A stretch of 45,649 bases of DNA from an uncultured Prevotella sp. (GTDB taxonomy: Bacteria; Bacteroidota; Bacteroidia; Bacteroidales; Bacteroidaceae). Within the stretch, counting starts at the first letter, position 1, and every line of letters begins with the position of its first letter. The stretch is from the NCBI GenBank assembly GCA_905233425.1, contig CAJOEC010000030.1:690-46338 (forward strand), given 5' to 3'. Below, piece by piece: positions 17,653-25,230 of the stretch. The notes under the pieces were generated by a model. The model saw only the letters and a list, made by a program, of their open reading frames with translations, was not told the DNA's origin and ran no database searches. Both the position numbers and the translations under genes were made by a program.

Positions 17653-20373
17653 ATGGAAAGTCGCAAGAGGGATTACAGCAACAGGGGGAAACTGCGCCTT
17701 GCATCCCTGATTCTTTTGGTTTTTTCATTCGTCTCAGTTGTTCCTTCCTACAGCCGCGTGCACGACAGTTCGGCGGCGGCCTCCAGTCGCACGTCCGACG
17801 GTTCGGCGGCAGATTGTTCCGGGGAAGAGATGCAGACCGGACTCATGCAGATGCTTGCCCGCTTCACCGAGTACATGAAGGCCGATTTCCAGCCCTGCGT
17901 CGAGCCTAACAGCGTCGGCGAGGAGTGCGGCTGCTTCCGTGGCGAGAACACCATGGGGCCTGACGAGCGTGGCGTGCGGCCCAATGCCGACCTCTCAATG
18001 ATATGCGCATTCCTGGTCAAATACGGAGCCCCAGAAGCTCCAGCTTTGGAGCTGCCCGATGGTGTCACTTGGAACGACCTAAGGGACATGGCCCGCAAGA
18101 GTCTCGTCTTCGCCTATAGCACCCACAAGGCCAACCGCCTGAAAGTCTGCTCCGGCGGCAAGTACTGGGGCAGCACATCGGCAACAGACCGCGTGTGGGA
18201 AAGCTCGCTGTGGGCCATGTCGGTGGCCTACTCGGCATTCTTCCAGTGGGACAGCCTCAGCGACGAGCAGCGAGGCTATGTCTACAACCTCCTGAAGGCC
18301 GAGTGCAACTACGAGCTGGAGCGCGACATTCCCACGGGCTACAAGGGCGACACAAAGGCCGAGGAGAACGGATGGGAGGCCGACGTGCTCGCCGCCACGA
18401 TAGGACTCTTCCCCGACGACCCTCTGGCTCCACAGTGGTTCGAGCGGCTGCGCCTCTTCGCCATCAACAGCTATTCGCACCCCCACGACGCCAACGACAC
18501 CACCGTCATCGACCCCGGCTACGACAAGACTACCGTCGCCGACCTCTACCGGGGGCAGAACCTCTACGACGACTACACGCTGCAGAACCATAACTACTTC
18601 CACACCTCCTACCAGAACGTCGTCATACAGGAGCTGGGCGAGGCCGCCCTGGCCATGAAGCTTTTCCAACGCGACCTCCACGGCCATGAGCGGTGGAAGA
18701 CCAACGCGCTGATGCACAACTGCCAGGAGGTGATGGACAGCGTGCTCTACCATCTGGCACTCCCCGACGGCGAGCTGGCCATGCCCAACGGCAACGACTG
18801 GAGCCTCTTCCTCTACGACCAGATCACCTCATACTCCACCAACGCATGCTTCCTGGGCGACCCTCACGCCCTGATGCTTGAGCGACTGGCCTACAGGCAG
18901 ATACAGGCGCGACAGCAGACCACCACCGACGGCTCATGGCTGTTGCGCCCCGACGTGGGTGCACGCCGCATGGGCGTACAGGCCCACCGCGTAATGATGA
19001 CGTGGCTCATGCACCACGTACAGGGGGACTGCGCATCTGGCACAGCCTACGCGGCCAACGGACATGTAGTCCCCACCACCTGGCCCGACTTCCTCCGCCA
19101 GTACTCGCGTGCGATGGTTCTCCCATCGCAAAACATTGTCTGCGCCGCCAACAGCCACCGCTTCACCTGTTTCTCGTGGAGCGAGGGGCTGAAGAGCTAC
19201 ACCGGCTACATCGCCCCAACCCCCGCCACCGTCCCGTCGCCCTCCGCCGCCTCTCCTACGGGCAAAGCCACCGTTCCCGGCGCGTTAGCGTCGGGCAACC
19301 TCATCGTCCCCTTCCGCCGCAACAACACGGGCAATTTCCTCGGCTGGTACGACGTGGAGGGTCGCAAGACCAATGCCGTGCCCGTCGTCAGCGGCATATA
19401 CCAGCTCGACGGCACCGCCTGGCTGATGAACGGCGAGCTGCAGACCAACGACGGCGCCCTCAACCACCGCTTCGCCATCTGGTCGACACCTGGCAACCCG
19501 GTGATTTACATTGACAATGTCCGTGCCGACGAGCCTTGCACCATAACTGCCGAGAAGGGTGGCCTCATGGCCATCAGCACCGACGAGTTCACTACCACGC
19601 GACGAACCCTCTCCTACCCCAGCGCAGACGTTCCGTCGGCTGCCGATTCGCTGTGTCTCGACGGCTCGTCGTTCACAGTCATCCCCGGCCAAAGGGACAA
19701 CGCCTTGCCCCTTTGGGCGAACATCGACAACACCTTCGGTATCATTGCCCCAACTGCCACGAACATAGCCTTCGGCGAGCGCACTAACAACAACTCAATA
19801 ATGACCTCGCTCCTCTACGCCTCCTACTCCGACAAGCGCCGGAGTGTGGCGAAAGGCGACGTGGTGGACCGCCGCGCCGTGGTCTACTACAGCAATGTCA
19901 CCGACGCACAGACCAGCTGGCTTGCCGGCGACCTCCAGTCTCTCGCCCCCCACCTCTCGTCGGAAGGATGGAACGGCATCGTCGTCCCCGACTCATGCGG
20001 CGACAGCAATGCCTACTACATGCTTCTGAGCCATTTCGACGGCACCGCCGACGAGTGCAGGGTGAGCGGTTTCCGCAACCGTTTAGGCAGCCCCGTCTTC
20101 GCCGCCAAGACCGTCATCGGGCCGCAAGGCTCAACGGCAACGTTCACGGCAGGGCAGAACAACTCGGTTGCAAACACCCTGCATTTCTTCATCGACGGCA
20201 GCGACGTTGAGGCCGAGCAGGCCGACGGCGACCCCACCACCATCCGCATCAGGAACCTGACTGAGGGCAGGAACACCATCACCGTCACCATGCTCGCCGA
20301 CGGTAAGACGCTCTCGAGGAAAATCAAGCTGGGCAAGAACAAGGTGATGACGGTCACTTTACCTAAGAATTAA
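17653..20373 (+). CDS. Large secreted protein, polysaccharide-lyase-like (alpha/alpha toroid) by inference
   Basis: A protein of 906 residues from the ATG behind the promoter. Residues about 15-34 form a hydrophobic signal segment (LRLASLILLVFSFVSVVPSYS), so it is exported. The N-terminal half is helical, with motifs such as DRVWESSLWAMSVAYSAFF, EENGWEADVLAATIGLFP and LQNHNYFHTSYQNVVIQE. The His/Tyr/Asn-rich pattern and the switch to a beta-rich C-terminal half recall polysaccharide lyases with an (alpha/alpha) toroid plus beta-sandwich. I do not recognise a specific family, so this is inference. A segment at about 519-548 (PATVPSPSAASPTGKATVPG and ALASGN) is low in complexity and contains a palindrome shared with the S8 protease gene. 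Another small Pro/Ala piece (APEAPALELPDG) sits near residue 127. Confidence 0.6.
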   Translation: MESRKRDYSNRGKLRLASLILLVFSFVSVVPSYSRVHDSSAAASSRTSDGSAADCSGEEMQTGLMQMLARFTEYMKADFQPCVEPNSVGEECGCFRGENTMGPDERGVRPNADLSMICAFLVKYGAPEAPALELPDGVTWNDLRDMARKSLVFAYSTHKANRLKVCSGGKYWGSTSATDRVWESSLWAMSVAYSAFFQWDSLSDEQRGYVYNLLKAECNYELERDIPTGYKGDTKAEENGWEADVLAATIGLFPDDPLAPQWFERLRLFAINSYSHPHDANDTTVIDPGYDKTTVADLYRGQNLYDDYTLQNHNYFHTSYQNVVIQELGEAALAMKLFQRDLHGHERWKTNALMHNCQEVMDSVLYHLALPDGELAMPNGNDWSLFLYDQITSYSTNACFLGDPHALMLERLAYRQIQARQQTTTDGSWLLRPDVGARRMGVQAHRVMMTWLMHHVQGDCASGTAYAANGHVVPTTWPDFLRQYSRAMVLPSQNIVCAANSHRFTCFSWSEGLKSYTGYIAPTPATVPSPSAASPTGKATVPGALASGNLIVPFRRNNTGNFLGWYDVEGRKTNAVPVVSGIYQLDGTAWLMNGELQTNDGALNHRFAIWSTPGNPVIYIDNVRADEPCTITAEKGGLMAISTDEFTTTRRTLSYPSADVPSAADSLCLDGSSFTVIPGQRDNALPLWANIDNTFGIIAPTATNIAFGERTNNNSIMTSLLYASYSDKRRSVAKGDVVDRRAVVYYSNVTDAQTSWLAGDLQSLAPHLSSEGWNGIVVPDSCGDSNAYYMLLSHFDGTADECRVSGFRNRLGSPVFAAKTVIGPQGSTATFTAGQNNSVANTLHFFIDGSDVEAEQADGDPTTIRIRNLTEGRNTITVTMLADGKTLSRKIKLGKNKVMTVTLPKN

Positions 20374-20396
20374 GTCTACAAATATGATTATGTTTT

Positions 20397-20464
20397 ACCA
20401 CAGATTTCGCAAATTTCACAGATCTTGGCTGCGCACAATCCAACATAATCTGTGAAATCTGTGG
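20397..20464. repeat. ACCACAGATT inverted repeat behind the lyase-like gene
   Basis: ACCACAGATTTC and the nearby ATTTCACAGAT are mirrored by AATCTGTGAAATCTGTGGT on the right, giving a long imperfect hairpin. The same words recur at 20782-20882 and 42391-42419 in this window. It may act as a terminator for the preceding gene, but no T-run follows. Confidence 0.65.
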
Positions 20465-20529
20465 TCGTTTAAGTACAAGTAAATAAAAATATGTTGATAC
20501 AAATAGGTGATTATCGTATGTTTACGCAG

Positions 20530-20733
20530 AACGGCCTGAAAGGCCAGCAAGCAATCAGCCCAGGGCAACGCCCTGGGTATGATGACAGGGTTATCGTCGC
20601 CCTGAAAGGGCAAAAGCCTTGGACGGAGGCGATGCCTCCTACTCATTCTTTTGCCCCTACAGGGCGGGGGCTGTGCATTCATGCCTACCCAGGGCGCTGC
20701 CCTGGGCTAACTGCTCATTGCCCCTACGGGGCG
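20530..20733. repeat. Multi-hairpin repeat of about 205 bp, copy 1
   Basis: It begins with AACGGCCTGAAAGGCC, then AGCCCAGGGCAACGCCCTGGGT, then GCCCTGAAAGGGCAAAAGC, GGAGGCGATGCCTCC, TTTTGCCCCTACAGGGCG, then ACCCAGGGCGCTGCCCTGGGCT, ending GCCCCTACGGGGC. Each of these can form its own hairpin. The two CCCAGGGC blocks are also complementary to each other. A second copy lies at 21688-21893 on the other side of the SpoU gene. Confidence 0.8.
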
Positions 20734-20781
20734 TGATCGAGCACACAAAATCGTACCAAGCTATTTTTAATCATCAAGTTG

Positions 20782-20882
20782 TTAATCTGTGAAATCCAGG
20801 TCGTTGTAATAGGCAAAATAATCCGCTTAATCTGTGAAATCTGTGGTCGTTTAAGTTGTTAATCTGTGAAATCTGTGGTCGT
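20782..20882. repeat. Three direct copies of TTAATCTGTGAAATCTGTGGTCGT
   Basis: Unit copies begin at about 20782 (with CCAGG in place of CTGTGG), 20838 and 20859. They run up to 13 bases before the SpoU methyltransferase ATG, so they form part of its leader. They belong to the same family as 20397-20464 and 42391-42590. Confidence 0.65.
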
Positions 20883-20894
20883 ATAGAAAAGAAA

Positions 20895-21431
20895 ATGAGA
20901 AAACTGCGTACTATTGAGATGAAACGCCTCACTCCCGAAGAGTTCCGTGAGGCCGAGAAAGTCCCCCTAATCGTTGTCCTCGACGATGTGCGGTCGATGC
21001 ACAATGTCGGTTCGGTGTTGCGCACCGCCGATGCCTTCCGCTTAGAAGCCGTATGGTTGTGCGGCATCACTGGCACGCCACCCCACGCCGAGATACACAA
21101 GACAGCCCTTGGCGCCGAGGACAGCGTCAGCTGGAGGTATTTCGCCACCGCCGTGGAGGCCGTGCGCGAACTGAAAAACTGTGGTGTGGAGGTCTATAGT
21201 GTGGAGCAGGCTGAAGGGTCTACCATGCTCCACGATTTCCACCCCCTGCCGGGTCACCACTATGCCATTGTCCTGGGCAATGAGGTAAAGGGTGTCCGCC
21301 AGGAGGTTATCGACGAGAGCCACGGTTGCTTGGAGATTCCGCAGCACGGCACGAAGCACTCCATGAATGTGTCGGTGGCAGCCGGCATCGTCATCTACCA
21401 CTTCGTCGAGGCTCTCGGGGACGAAGATTGA
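20895..21431 (+). CDS. SpoU (TrmH)-family RNA 2'-O-methyltransferase
   Basis: A SPOUT-fold enzyme that methylates ribose 2'-OH in tRNA or rRNA with S-adenosylmethionine. It has 178 residues from the ATG at 20895; the upstream part of the frame is only repeat DNA. The three family motifs are in order: motif 1 DDVRSMHNVGSVLRTADAF (about 31-49), motif 2 HYAIVLGNEVKGV (about 122-134), motif 3 IPQHGTKHSMNVSVAAGI (about 150-167). There is no additional substrate-binding domain, so the target nucleotide cannot be named. It stands alone between two copies of the multi-hairpin repeat. Confidence 0.92.
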   Translation: MRKLRTIEMKRLTPEEFREAEKVPLIVVLDDVRSMHNVGSVLRTADAFRLEAVWLCGITGTPPHAEIHKTALGAEDSVSWRYFATAVEAVRELKNCGVEVYSVEQAEGSTMLHDFHPLPGHHYAIVLGNEVKGVRQEVIDESHGCLEIPQHGTKHSMNVSVAAGIVIYHFVEALGDED

Positions 21432-21477
21432 AATGGGCCTGGGAGGTCCCCTCGGTGTGACTTTTCACGCCGACAGA

Positions 21478-21595
21478 CCCCCCGGAGGGCTTAAAAAGTT
21501 CGCGCCGTGCGAACTGTCAGTCCGCGCCGTGCGAACTGTCAGTCCGCGCCGGGCGAACTCCGAGTTCGCGCCGTGCGAACTGAAAGACGTGTCGG
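21478..21595. repeat. Palindromic TTCGC repeat cluster, copy 2
   Basis: Lead-in CCCCCCGGAGGGCTTAAAAAG and four modules of the type AGTTCGCGCCGTGCGAACT or AGTCCGCGCC. The right flank GACGTGTCGGAG resembles the right flank of copy 1 (GGCGTCCCGGAG). It sits directly behind the SpoU gene. Confidence 0.72.
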
Positions 21596-21622
21596 AGACG
21601 ATTTTGACAGAGAACTGGTGCC

Positions 21623-21893
21623 CACTCTCTGATAACGGCCTGAAAGGCACTACTCTCTGAAAACGGCATAAAAGGCACCACTCTTTGAACGGCCTGAAAG
21701 GCCAATGAGCAATTAGCCCAGGGCAGCGCCCTGGGTAAAATTGGCGGTGACGGTTCGCCCTGCAAAGGGCAAAAGCAATAATAGGAGGCGGTGCCTCCGT
21801 ATAATTCTTTTGCCCTTGCAGGGCGCAGTTCGTTTCGTCAGAATACCCAGGGCGCTGCCCTGGGCTATGTGCTTACTGGCCTTTCAGGCCGTT
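21623..21893. repeat. Multi-hairpin repeat, copy 2, with a tandem lead-in
   Basis: From 21623 to 21703 a unit of about 32 bp (CACTCTCTGAAAACGGCCTGAAAGG and variants) is repeated nearly three times. The last unit opens the 205-bp element (21688-21893) that matches copy 1 in block order: AGCCCAGGGCAGCGCCCTGGGT, GCCCTGCAAAGGGCAAAAGC, GGAGGCGGTGCCTCC, TTTTGCCCTTGCAGGGCG, ACCCAGGGCGCTGCCCTGGGCT. The hairpins are kept while loops and spacers differ, which is what selection on structure or recent copying would produce. Confidence 0.8.
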
Positions 21894-21927
21894 GGTTAGG
21901 CCGTTTGATCGGCTGAATGAGAGGAAA

Positions 21928-21968
21928 GGGGTAAAGTTATAATCCCTGTAGGATTTTAACTTTACCCC
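21928..21968 (-). terminator. Hairpin behind the rubredoxin gene
   Basis: Arms GGGGTAAAGTTA (21928-21939) and TAACTTTACCCC (21957-21968) are perfect, with an inner pair AATCC/GGATT. The hairpin begins 10 bases after the rubredoxin stop. It lacks a clear T-run on the minus strand, so the terminator call is tentative. Confidence 0.5.
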
Positions 21969-21978
21969 TCCATAGAAA

Positions 21979-22137
21979 TCAGTTCTCTGAGAACTGGTCC
22001 TTTCCAACGCCGCAGATGGGGCATACCCAGTCTTCGGGAAGGTCTTCAAATGCTGTTCCAGCGGCGATGCCGTTGTCGGGGTCGCCTGTTGCGGGGTCGT
22101 AGACGTAGCCGCAGATGTCGCAAACATAAGTTTTCAT
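21979..22137 (-). CDS. Rubredoxin
   Basis: A small iron protein for one-electron transfer in anaerobes, often serving oxygen- or peroxide-detoxifying reductases. It has 52 residues, the normal size. The start is [15 protein letters not shown] and the end [17 protein letters not shown], giving the two CxxC pairs (CDIC and CPIC) that hold the single iron. The conserved DPDNGI and [11 protein letters not shown] stretches are present. It stands alone, with a 9-bp repeat array upstream (22169-22260) and a hairpin downstream. A longer overlapping frame on the same strand is a shadow. Confidence 0.95.
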   Translation of the reverse strand: MKTYVCDICGYVYDPATGDPDNGIAAGTAFEDLPEDWVCPICGVGKDQFSEN

Positions 22138-22168
22138 AGTCTTTTTGGGGGGTTAGGGGTTAATAATT

Positions 22169-22260
22169 ATAGGTCATATAAGTCTTATAGGTCTTATAAG
22201 TCTTATAGGTCTTATAAGTCATATAGGTCATATAGGTCTTATAAGACTTATGGGTCTTAT
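22169..22260. repeat. 9-bp-period repeat array A (ATAGGTCTT/ATAAGTCTT)
   Basis: About ten units of nine bases, ATAGGTCTT, ATAAGTCTT, ATAGGTCAT and similar. The array begins at the stop codon of the heptosyltransferase gene (TAA lies within ATAAGACC on the minus strand) and fills the gap to rubredoxin. It is related to arrays at 25044-25228 and 30245-30334. Confidence 0.85.
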
Positions 22261-23306
22261 TTCAGCAGTTTGGTGATTTTCTCGACGATGGTTTCCGGCT
22301 TGATGCCGCTCATGCAGCGGTAGTCGCCGAAACGGCAGGGCTTCTGGCCGTAGATGCTGCACGGCCGGCAGTCGAGGTCGAGGCTGATGGCGTTGTCGCG
22401 GCTCTGCCCCCATCCCATGAAGCCGGCGAGAGGGTCGGTGGCCCCCCACACAGAGACAACGGGCGTGGCGGTGAGCGATGCCAAGTGCATGTTGGCGGAG
22501 TCCATGGAGAGCATCACGTCGAGGTGGCTCATGAGAATCAGCTCCTGGTGGAGCGTCTCAAGGTGCTTGCCGACGTTCACGCATTGAGGGAACTGTTCCG
22601 TCCATTCGTCGAAGACAGCATCCTCCTCCTTGCCGCGCCCGAAGAAGAACAGGCGTGCCTTGGGGTATTGCTGGGTAAGAAGCTCTATTACCTGCTGCGT
22701 TTTGTCTTTGGGGTAAATCTTGCCTCTGTGGGCGGCGAAGGGGGCTATGCCTATCCACTGCTCCCACGAGCGTTTGGGGCCAACAATTTTCGGCAGAAGG
22801 TTCAGGTTGCCGCCCTCTGGCGGGAAGATGGAGTGGAAATCGGTCGCGCTGACGGGGAAGCCCAGCTTGCTGAACACTTCGAGATAGTTGTCGAACGACG
22901 ACGGCAGTTGCTGCCTCACCTTCCCTTTCTGTGCCACCAGTCTCTTCCTGCTCTTGCGGTGCTTGTCGATGTGCTTCACCTTGAACCTGCCGAGGTTAAA
23001 GCGCATACGCAGATAGCCCGAGCGCAGCACGGAGTGCAAGTCGGCAACGTGGGTGAACTGCTTGGCCACAAGCCGGCGGTAGAGGGCGTTGAGACCGAAG
23101 ATGCCCTTGTATTCGCCCTTTATGTCGGCCACCATGAAATTGACGTTGGGTGCCAAGTCCTCGAACAGCGGACGGGCATAGCTGCGGCTGAGCACTGTGA
23201 TGCGCACATCGGGGTATTGGCGTGCCACGGCATAGACCACGGGAACGGTCATGGCCACATCGCCGAGCGAAGAGAAGCGGATGACGAGAATGTGTTGGCG
23301 TTTCAT
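22257..23306 (-). CDS. Glycosyltransferase family 9 (heptosyltransferase-like)
   Basis: An ADP-heptose:LPS heptosyltransferase-type enzyme, expected to add a sugar to the lipopolysaccharide core at the inner membrane. The start MKRQHILVIRFSSLGDVAMT is the typical N-terminus; the longer frame upstream is repeat and intergenic DNA, including the palindrome at 23324-23341. The protein has 349 residues. The C-terminal donor-binding half has WIGIAPFAAHRGKIYPKDK, LSMDSANMHLAS (about 277-288) and WGATDPLAG, as in family GT9. The final CRPCSIYGQKPCRFGDYRCM segment holds several cysteines. It follows the DUF4254 gene by about 50 bases, an arrangement seen in other Bacteroidetes. Confidence 0.9.
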   Translation of the reverse strand: MKRQHILVIRFSSLGDVAMTVPVVYAVARQYPDVRITVLSRSYARPLFEDLAPNVNFMVADIKGEYKGIFGLNALYRRLVAKQFTHVADLHSVLRSGYLRMRFNLGRFKVKHIDKHRKSRKRLVAQKGKVRQQLPSSFDNYLEVFSKLGFPVSATDFHSIFPPEGGNLNLLPKIVGPKRSWEQWIGIAPFAAHRGKIYPKDKTQQVIELLTQQYPKARLFFFGRGKEEDAVFDEWTEQFPQCVNVGKHLETLHQELILMSHLDVMLSMDSANMHLASLTATPVVSVWGATDPLAGFMGWGQSRDNAISLDLDCRPCSIYGQKPCRFGDYRCMSGIKPETIVEKITKLLK

Positions 23307-23323
23307 GGGGGTGGTTTTTGCAG

Positions 23324-23341
23324 ACTGCGGCATGCCGCAGT
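23324..23341. repeat. Palindrome ACTGCGGCATGCCGCAGT
   Basis: A perfect 18-base palindrome just upstream of the heptosyltransferase start. A near copy (GACTGCGGCATTGCCGCTGT, 30474-30493) is inside the CvfB-like gene in frame, and related forms (CTGCGCA...GCGCAG) occur at 10155-10173 and 16345-16362. Confidence 0.7.
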
Positions 23342-23356
23342 TTACAGGACGGGGGG

Positions 23357-23965
23357 TTAGGACTTCTTGTAGAGGACGGGGTTGGTGGCGGGGTCGTTGT
23401 ACATCTTCATCTGCCGGTAGACCTTCATCATCTTGCGGCCCTCCTGATAGTCTTCGAGCAACTGGTCGATGGCCGTTGAGAGATCTATCTGCTGTTCGAG
23501 CAGCACGTTGAGCTTTGCCTGGCAGCGGGCCTTGTGCTCGTCGGAGGCATTGGGGCGCGTGACCTCCTCGCTCATGTGGTAGATCTTCAGGGCAAGGATT
23601 GACAGACGGTCGACGGCCCATGCCGGACTCTCGGTGTTCAGCCTTGCGTCGGGCTGCGGGCGCACGTCGCTGTACTGCTGCCGGAACCATGTGTCGATGT
23701 CCTCCACCAGGTCTGTGCGGTCCTGGTTCGATCGGTCAATGCGGCGCTTCAGGGCCAATGCGTCGGTGGGGTTGATGTGCGGGTCGCGGATGATGTCCTC
23801 GTAGTGCCACTGCACGGTGTCTATCCAGCATTTCATGTAGAGGCGGTACTCAATTGAGCCGCGCTCGTATGGGTTGCTGATAGGAGTGTCTACGTTGTCG
23901 GTGAGGTGGTAGTCGCTGATGGCCTGACGGAAAATCTTGTTGGCCAACTCTGTGAATGTTGTCAT
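23357..23965 (-). CDS. DUF4254 family protein
   Basis: A protein of 202 residues with no signal peptide or membrane segment, rich in helices. It begins MTTFTELANKIFRQAISDYH and contains SIEYRLYMKCWIDTVQWHYEDIIRDP (about 36-61), which I recognise as DUF4254. In Bacteroidetes the family commonly sits next to glycosyltransferase-9 genes, as here, so a link to lipopolysaccharide or surface-glycan synthesis is plausible but unproven. Promoter and ATG are well placed. Confidence 0.82.
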   Translation of the reverse strand: MTTFTELANKIFRQAISDYHLTDNVDTPISNPYERGSIEYRLYMKCWIDTVQWHYEDIIRDPHINPTDALALKRRIDRSNQDRTDLVEDIDTWFRQQYSDVRPQPDARLNTESPAWAVDRLSILALKIYHMSEEVTRPNASDEHKARCQAKLNVLLEQQIDLSTAIDQLLEDYQEGRKMMKVYRQMKMYNDPATNPVLYKKS

Positions 23966-23994
23966 CTAATTAGATTTAATTGCGTTTCAATGTG

Positions 23995-24026
23995 CAAAAA
24001 TATAGAATCTTTCCGAAACAGCCAAC
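23995..24026 (-). promoter_or_regulatory. Promoter of the DUF4254 gene
   Basis: On the minus strand: GTTG (24026-24023) extended by GCTGT, a 20-base spacer, TATTTTTG (24002-23995), then C. About 30 bases separate the -7 box from the ATG at 23965. Confidence 0.65.
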
Positions 24027-24077
24027 GTTTTTCTGCTTTTTTAAGTATTTGTATGCCGCTTTTCAATTATTTTGATG

Positions 24078-24085
24078 TACCTTTG
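24078..24085 (+). promoter_or_regulatory. -7 box of the aldo/keto reductase gene
   Basis: TACCTTTG followed by C is a perfect -7 box. No TTTG lies exactly 20 bases upstream; the nearest TTTG gives a 26-base spacer. It lies inside the longer open frame and supports the ATG at 24108. Confidence 0.5.
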
Positions 24086-24107
24086 CACCCCATTAATATT
24101 AATAAAT

Positions 24108-25049
24108 ATGTATAAAGCATCCGAAAACCGCTACGACAGCGGCATGAAGTACGTCCGTTGCGGGTGCAGCGGAGTGCTGCTTCCCAGCGTTAGCCTGGGC
24201 TTCTGGCACAACTTTGGCAGCGTGGACAGCTATGAGCGCAGCCGTGAGATAACCCACTATGCCTTCGACCACGGCATCACCCATTTCGACCTCGCCAATA
24301 ACTACGGCCCAGTCTACGGCTCGGCAGAGGAGACCATGGGCCGACTGATGGACGACTCGTTCCGCCCATACCGCGACGAGCTGTTCATTGCCACGAAGGC
24401 GGGCTACGACATGTGGCCCGGCCCCTACGGCAACTGGGGGTCGAGGAAATACCTCATGGCAAGCCTCGACCAGAGCCTCCGCCGAATGCACCTGGACTAT
24501 GTCGACCTGTTCTACAGCCACCGCTACGACCCGGAGACGCCGCTCGAGGAGACCCTGCAGGCACTCGTCGACACCGTGCGCCAGGGCAAGGCACTCTACG
24601 TGGGCATCTCGCGCTGGCCGCTTGAGGCTACGAAGGTGGCCTACAAGTATCTGAAGGAGCGCGACGTGCCCCTGCTCATCTACCAGGGCCGGCTGAACAT
24701 GCTCGACCGCTCGCCGCAGGAGGAGGGCATCATGGACTTCTGCGCCGACAACGGCGTGGGATTCATCTCGTTCTCGCCGTTGGCACAAGGGCTGCTCACC
24801 GACCGCTACCTCAACGGCATCCCCGACGACTCGCGTATGTCGCGTGGGAAATTCCTGAAGAAGGAGATGCTCACCGACGAGCTGCTCCAGCGTCTGCGCG
24901 ACTACAACCGCCAGGCACAGGACCGTGGCGAGACACTGGCCGAGCATGCCCTGCGATGGATTCTGGAGCAGCGAGGTGTCACCTCGGTTCTCGTCGGAGC
25001 CAGCAGCACCGCCCAGTTGGAGAAGAACCTGAAGTGCATCGACTTATAA
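24108..25049 (+). CDS. Aldo/keto reductase (YghZ/GpmR-like), C-terminally shortened
   Basis: An NADPH-dependent aldo/keto reductase resembling E. coli L-glyceraldehyde 3-phosphate reductase. It has 313 residues from MYKASENRYDSGMKYVRCG. Catalytic residues are visible in THFDLANNYGP (Asp, Tyr), IATKAGYDMWPGP (Lys) and VDLFYSHRYD (His); TSVLVGASSTAQLEKNL is the cofactor-binding end. From memory the E. coli protein has 346 residues, so about 33 are missing at the C-terminus, exactly where the 9-bp array begins and provides TAA. The C-terminal helices that cover the cofactor are therefore probably lost. Pyridoxal kinase follows on the same strand after the array. Confidence 0.88.
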   Translation: MYKASENRYDSGMKYVRCGCSGVLLPSVSLGFWHNFGSVDSYERSREITHYAFDHGITHFDLANNYGPVYGSAEETMGRLMDDSFRPYRDELFIATKAGYDMWPGPYGNWGSRKYLMASLDQSLRRMHLDYVDLFYSHRYDPETPLEETLQALVDTVRQGKALYVGISRWPLEATKVAYKYLKERDVPLLIYQGRLNMLDRSPQEEGIMDFCADNGVGFISFSPLAQGLLTDRYLNGIPDDSRMSRGKFLKKEMLTDELLQRLRDYNRQAQDRGETLAEHALRWILEQRGVTSVLVGASSTAQLEKNLKCIDL

Positions 25050-25228
25050 GTCCTATAAGACCTATAAGTCATATAAGACCTATAAGTCCCATAAGACCTA
25101 TAAGACCTATAAGACCTATAAGTCCCATAAGACCTATAAGTCCCATAAGACCTATAAGTCCCATAAGACCTATAAGACCTATAAGACCCATAAGTCCCAT
25201 AAGACCTATAAGACCCATAAGTCCCATA
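25044..25228. repeat. 9-bp-period repeat array B (CCTATAAGA/CCCATAAGT)
   Basis: About twenty units of nine bases: CCTATAAGA, CCTATAAGT, CCCATAAGT and variants. The array starts in the last codons of the aldo/keto reductase, supplying its stop, and ends three bases before the pyridoxal kinase ATG, so it fills the whole gap. Read in one phase it would encode ISPIRPI repeats; array C, inside a gene, uses that type of phase. Confidence 0.9.
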
Positions 25229-25230
25229 AC

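Noticed and set aside
21873..22127. 84-codon minus-strand frame overlapping rubredoxin
   Set aside because: Rubredoxin in another phase has both CxxC pairs and normal length; this frame is Thr/Pro/Ser-rich noise.
25044..25228. Array B considered as a CRISPR array
   Set aside because: Units are nine bases with no spacers of regular length, and there are no cas genes nearby.
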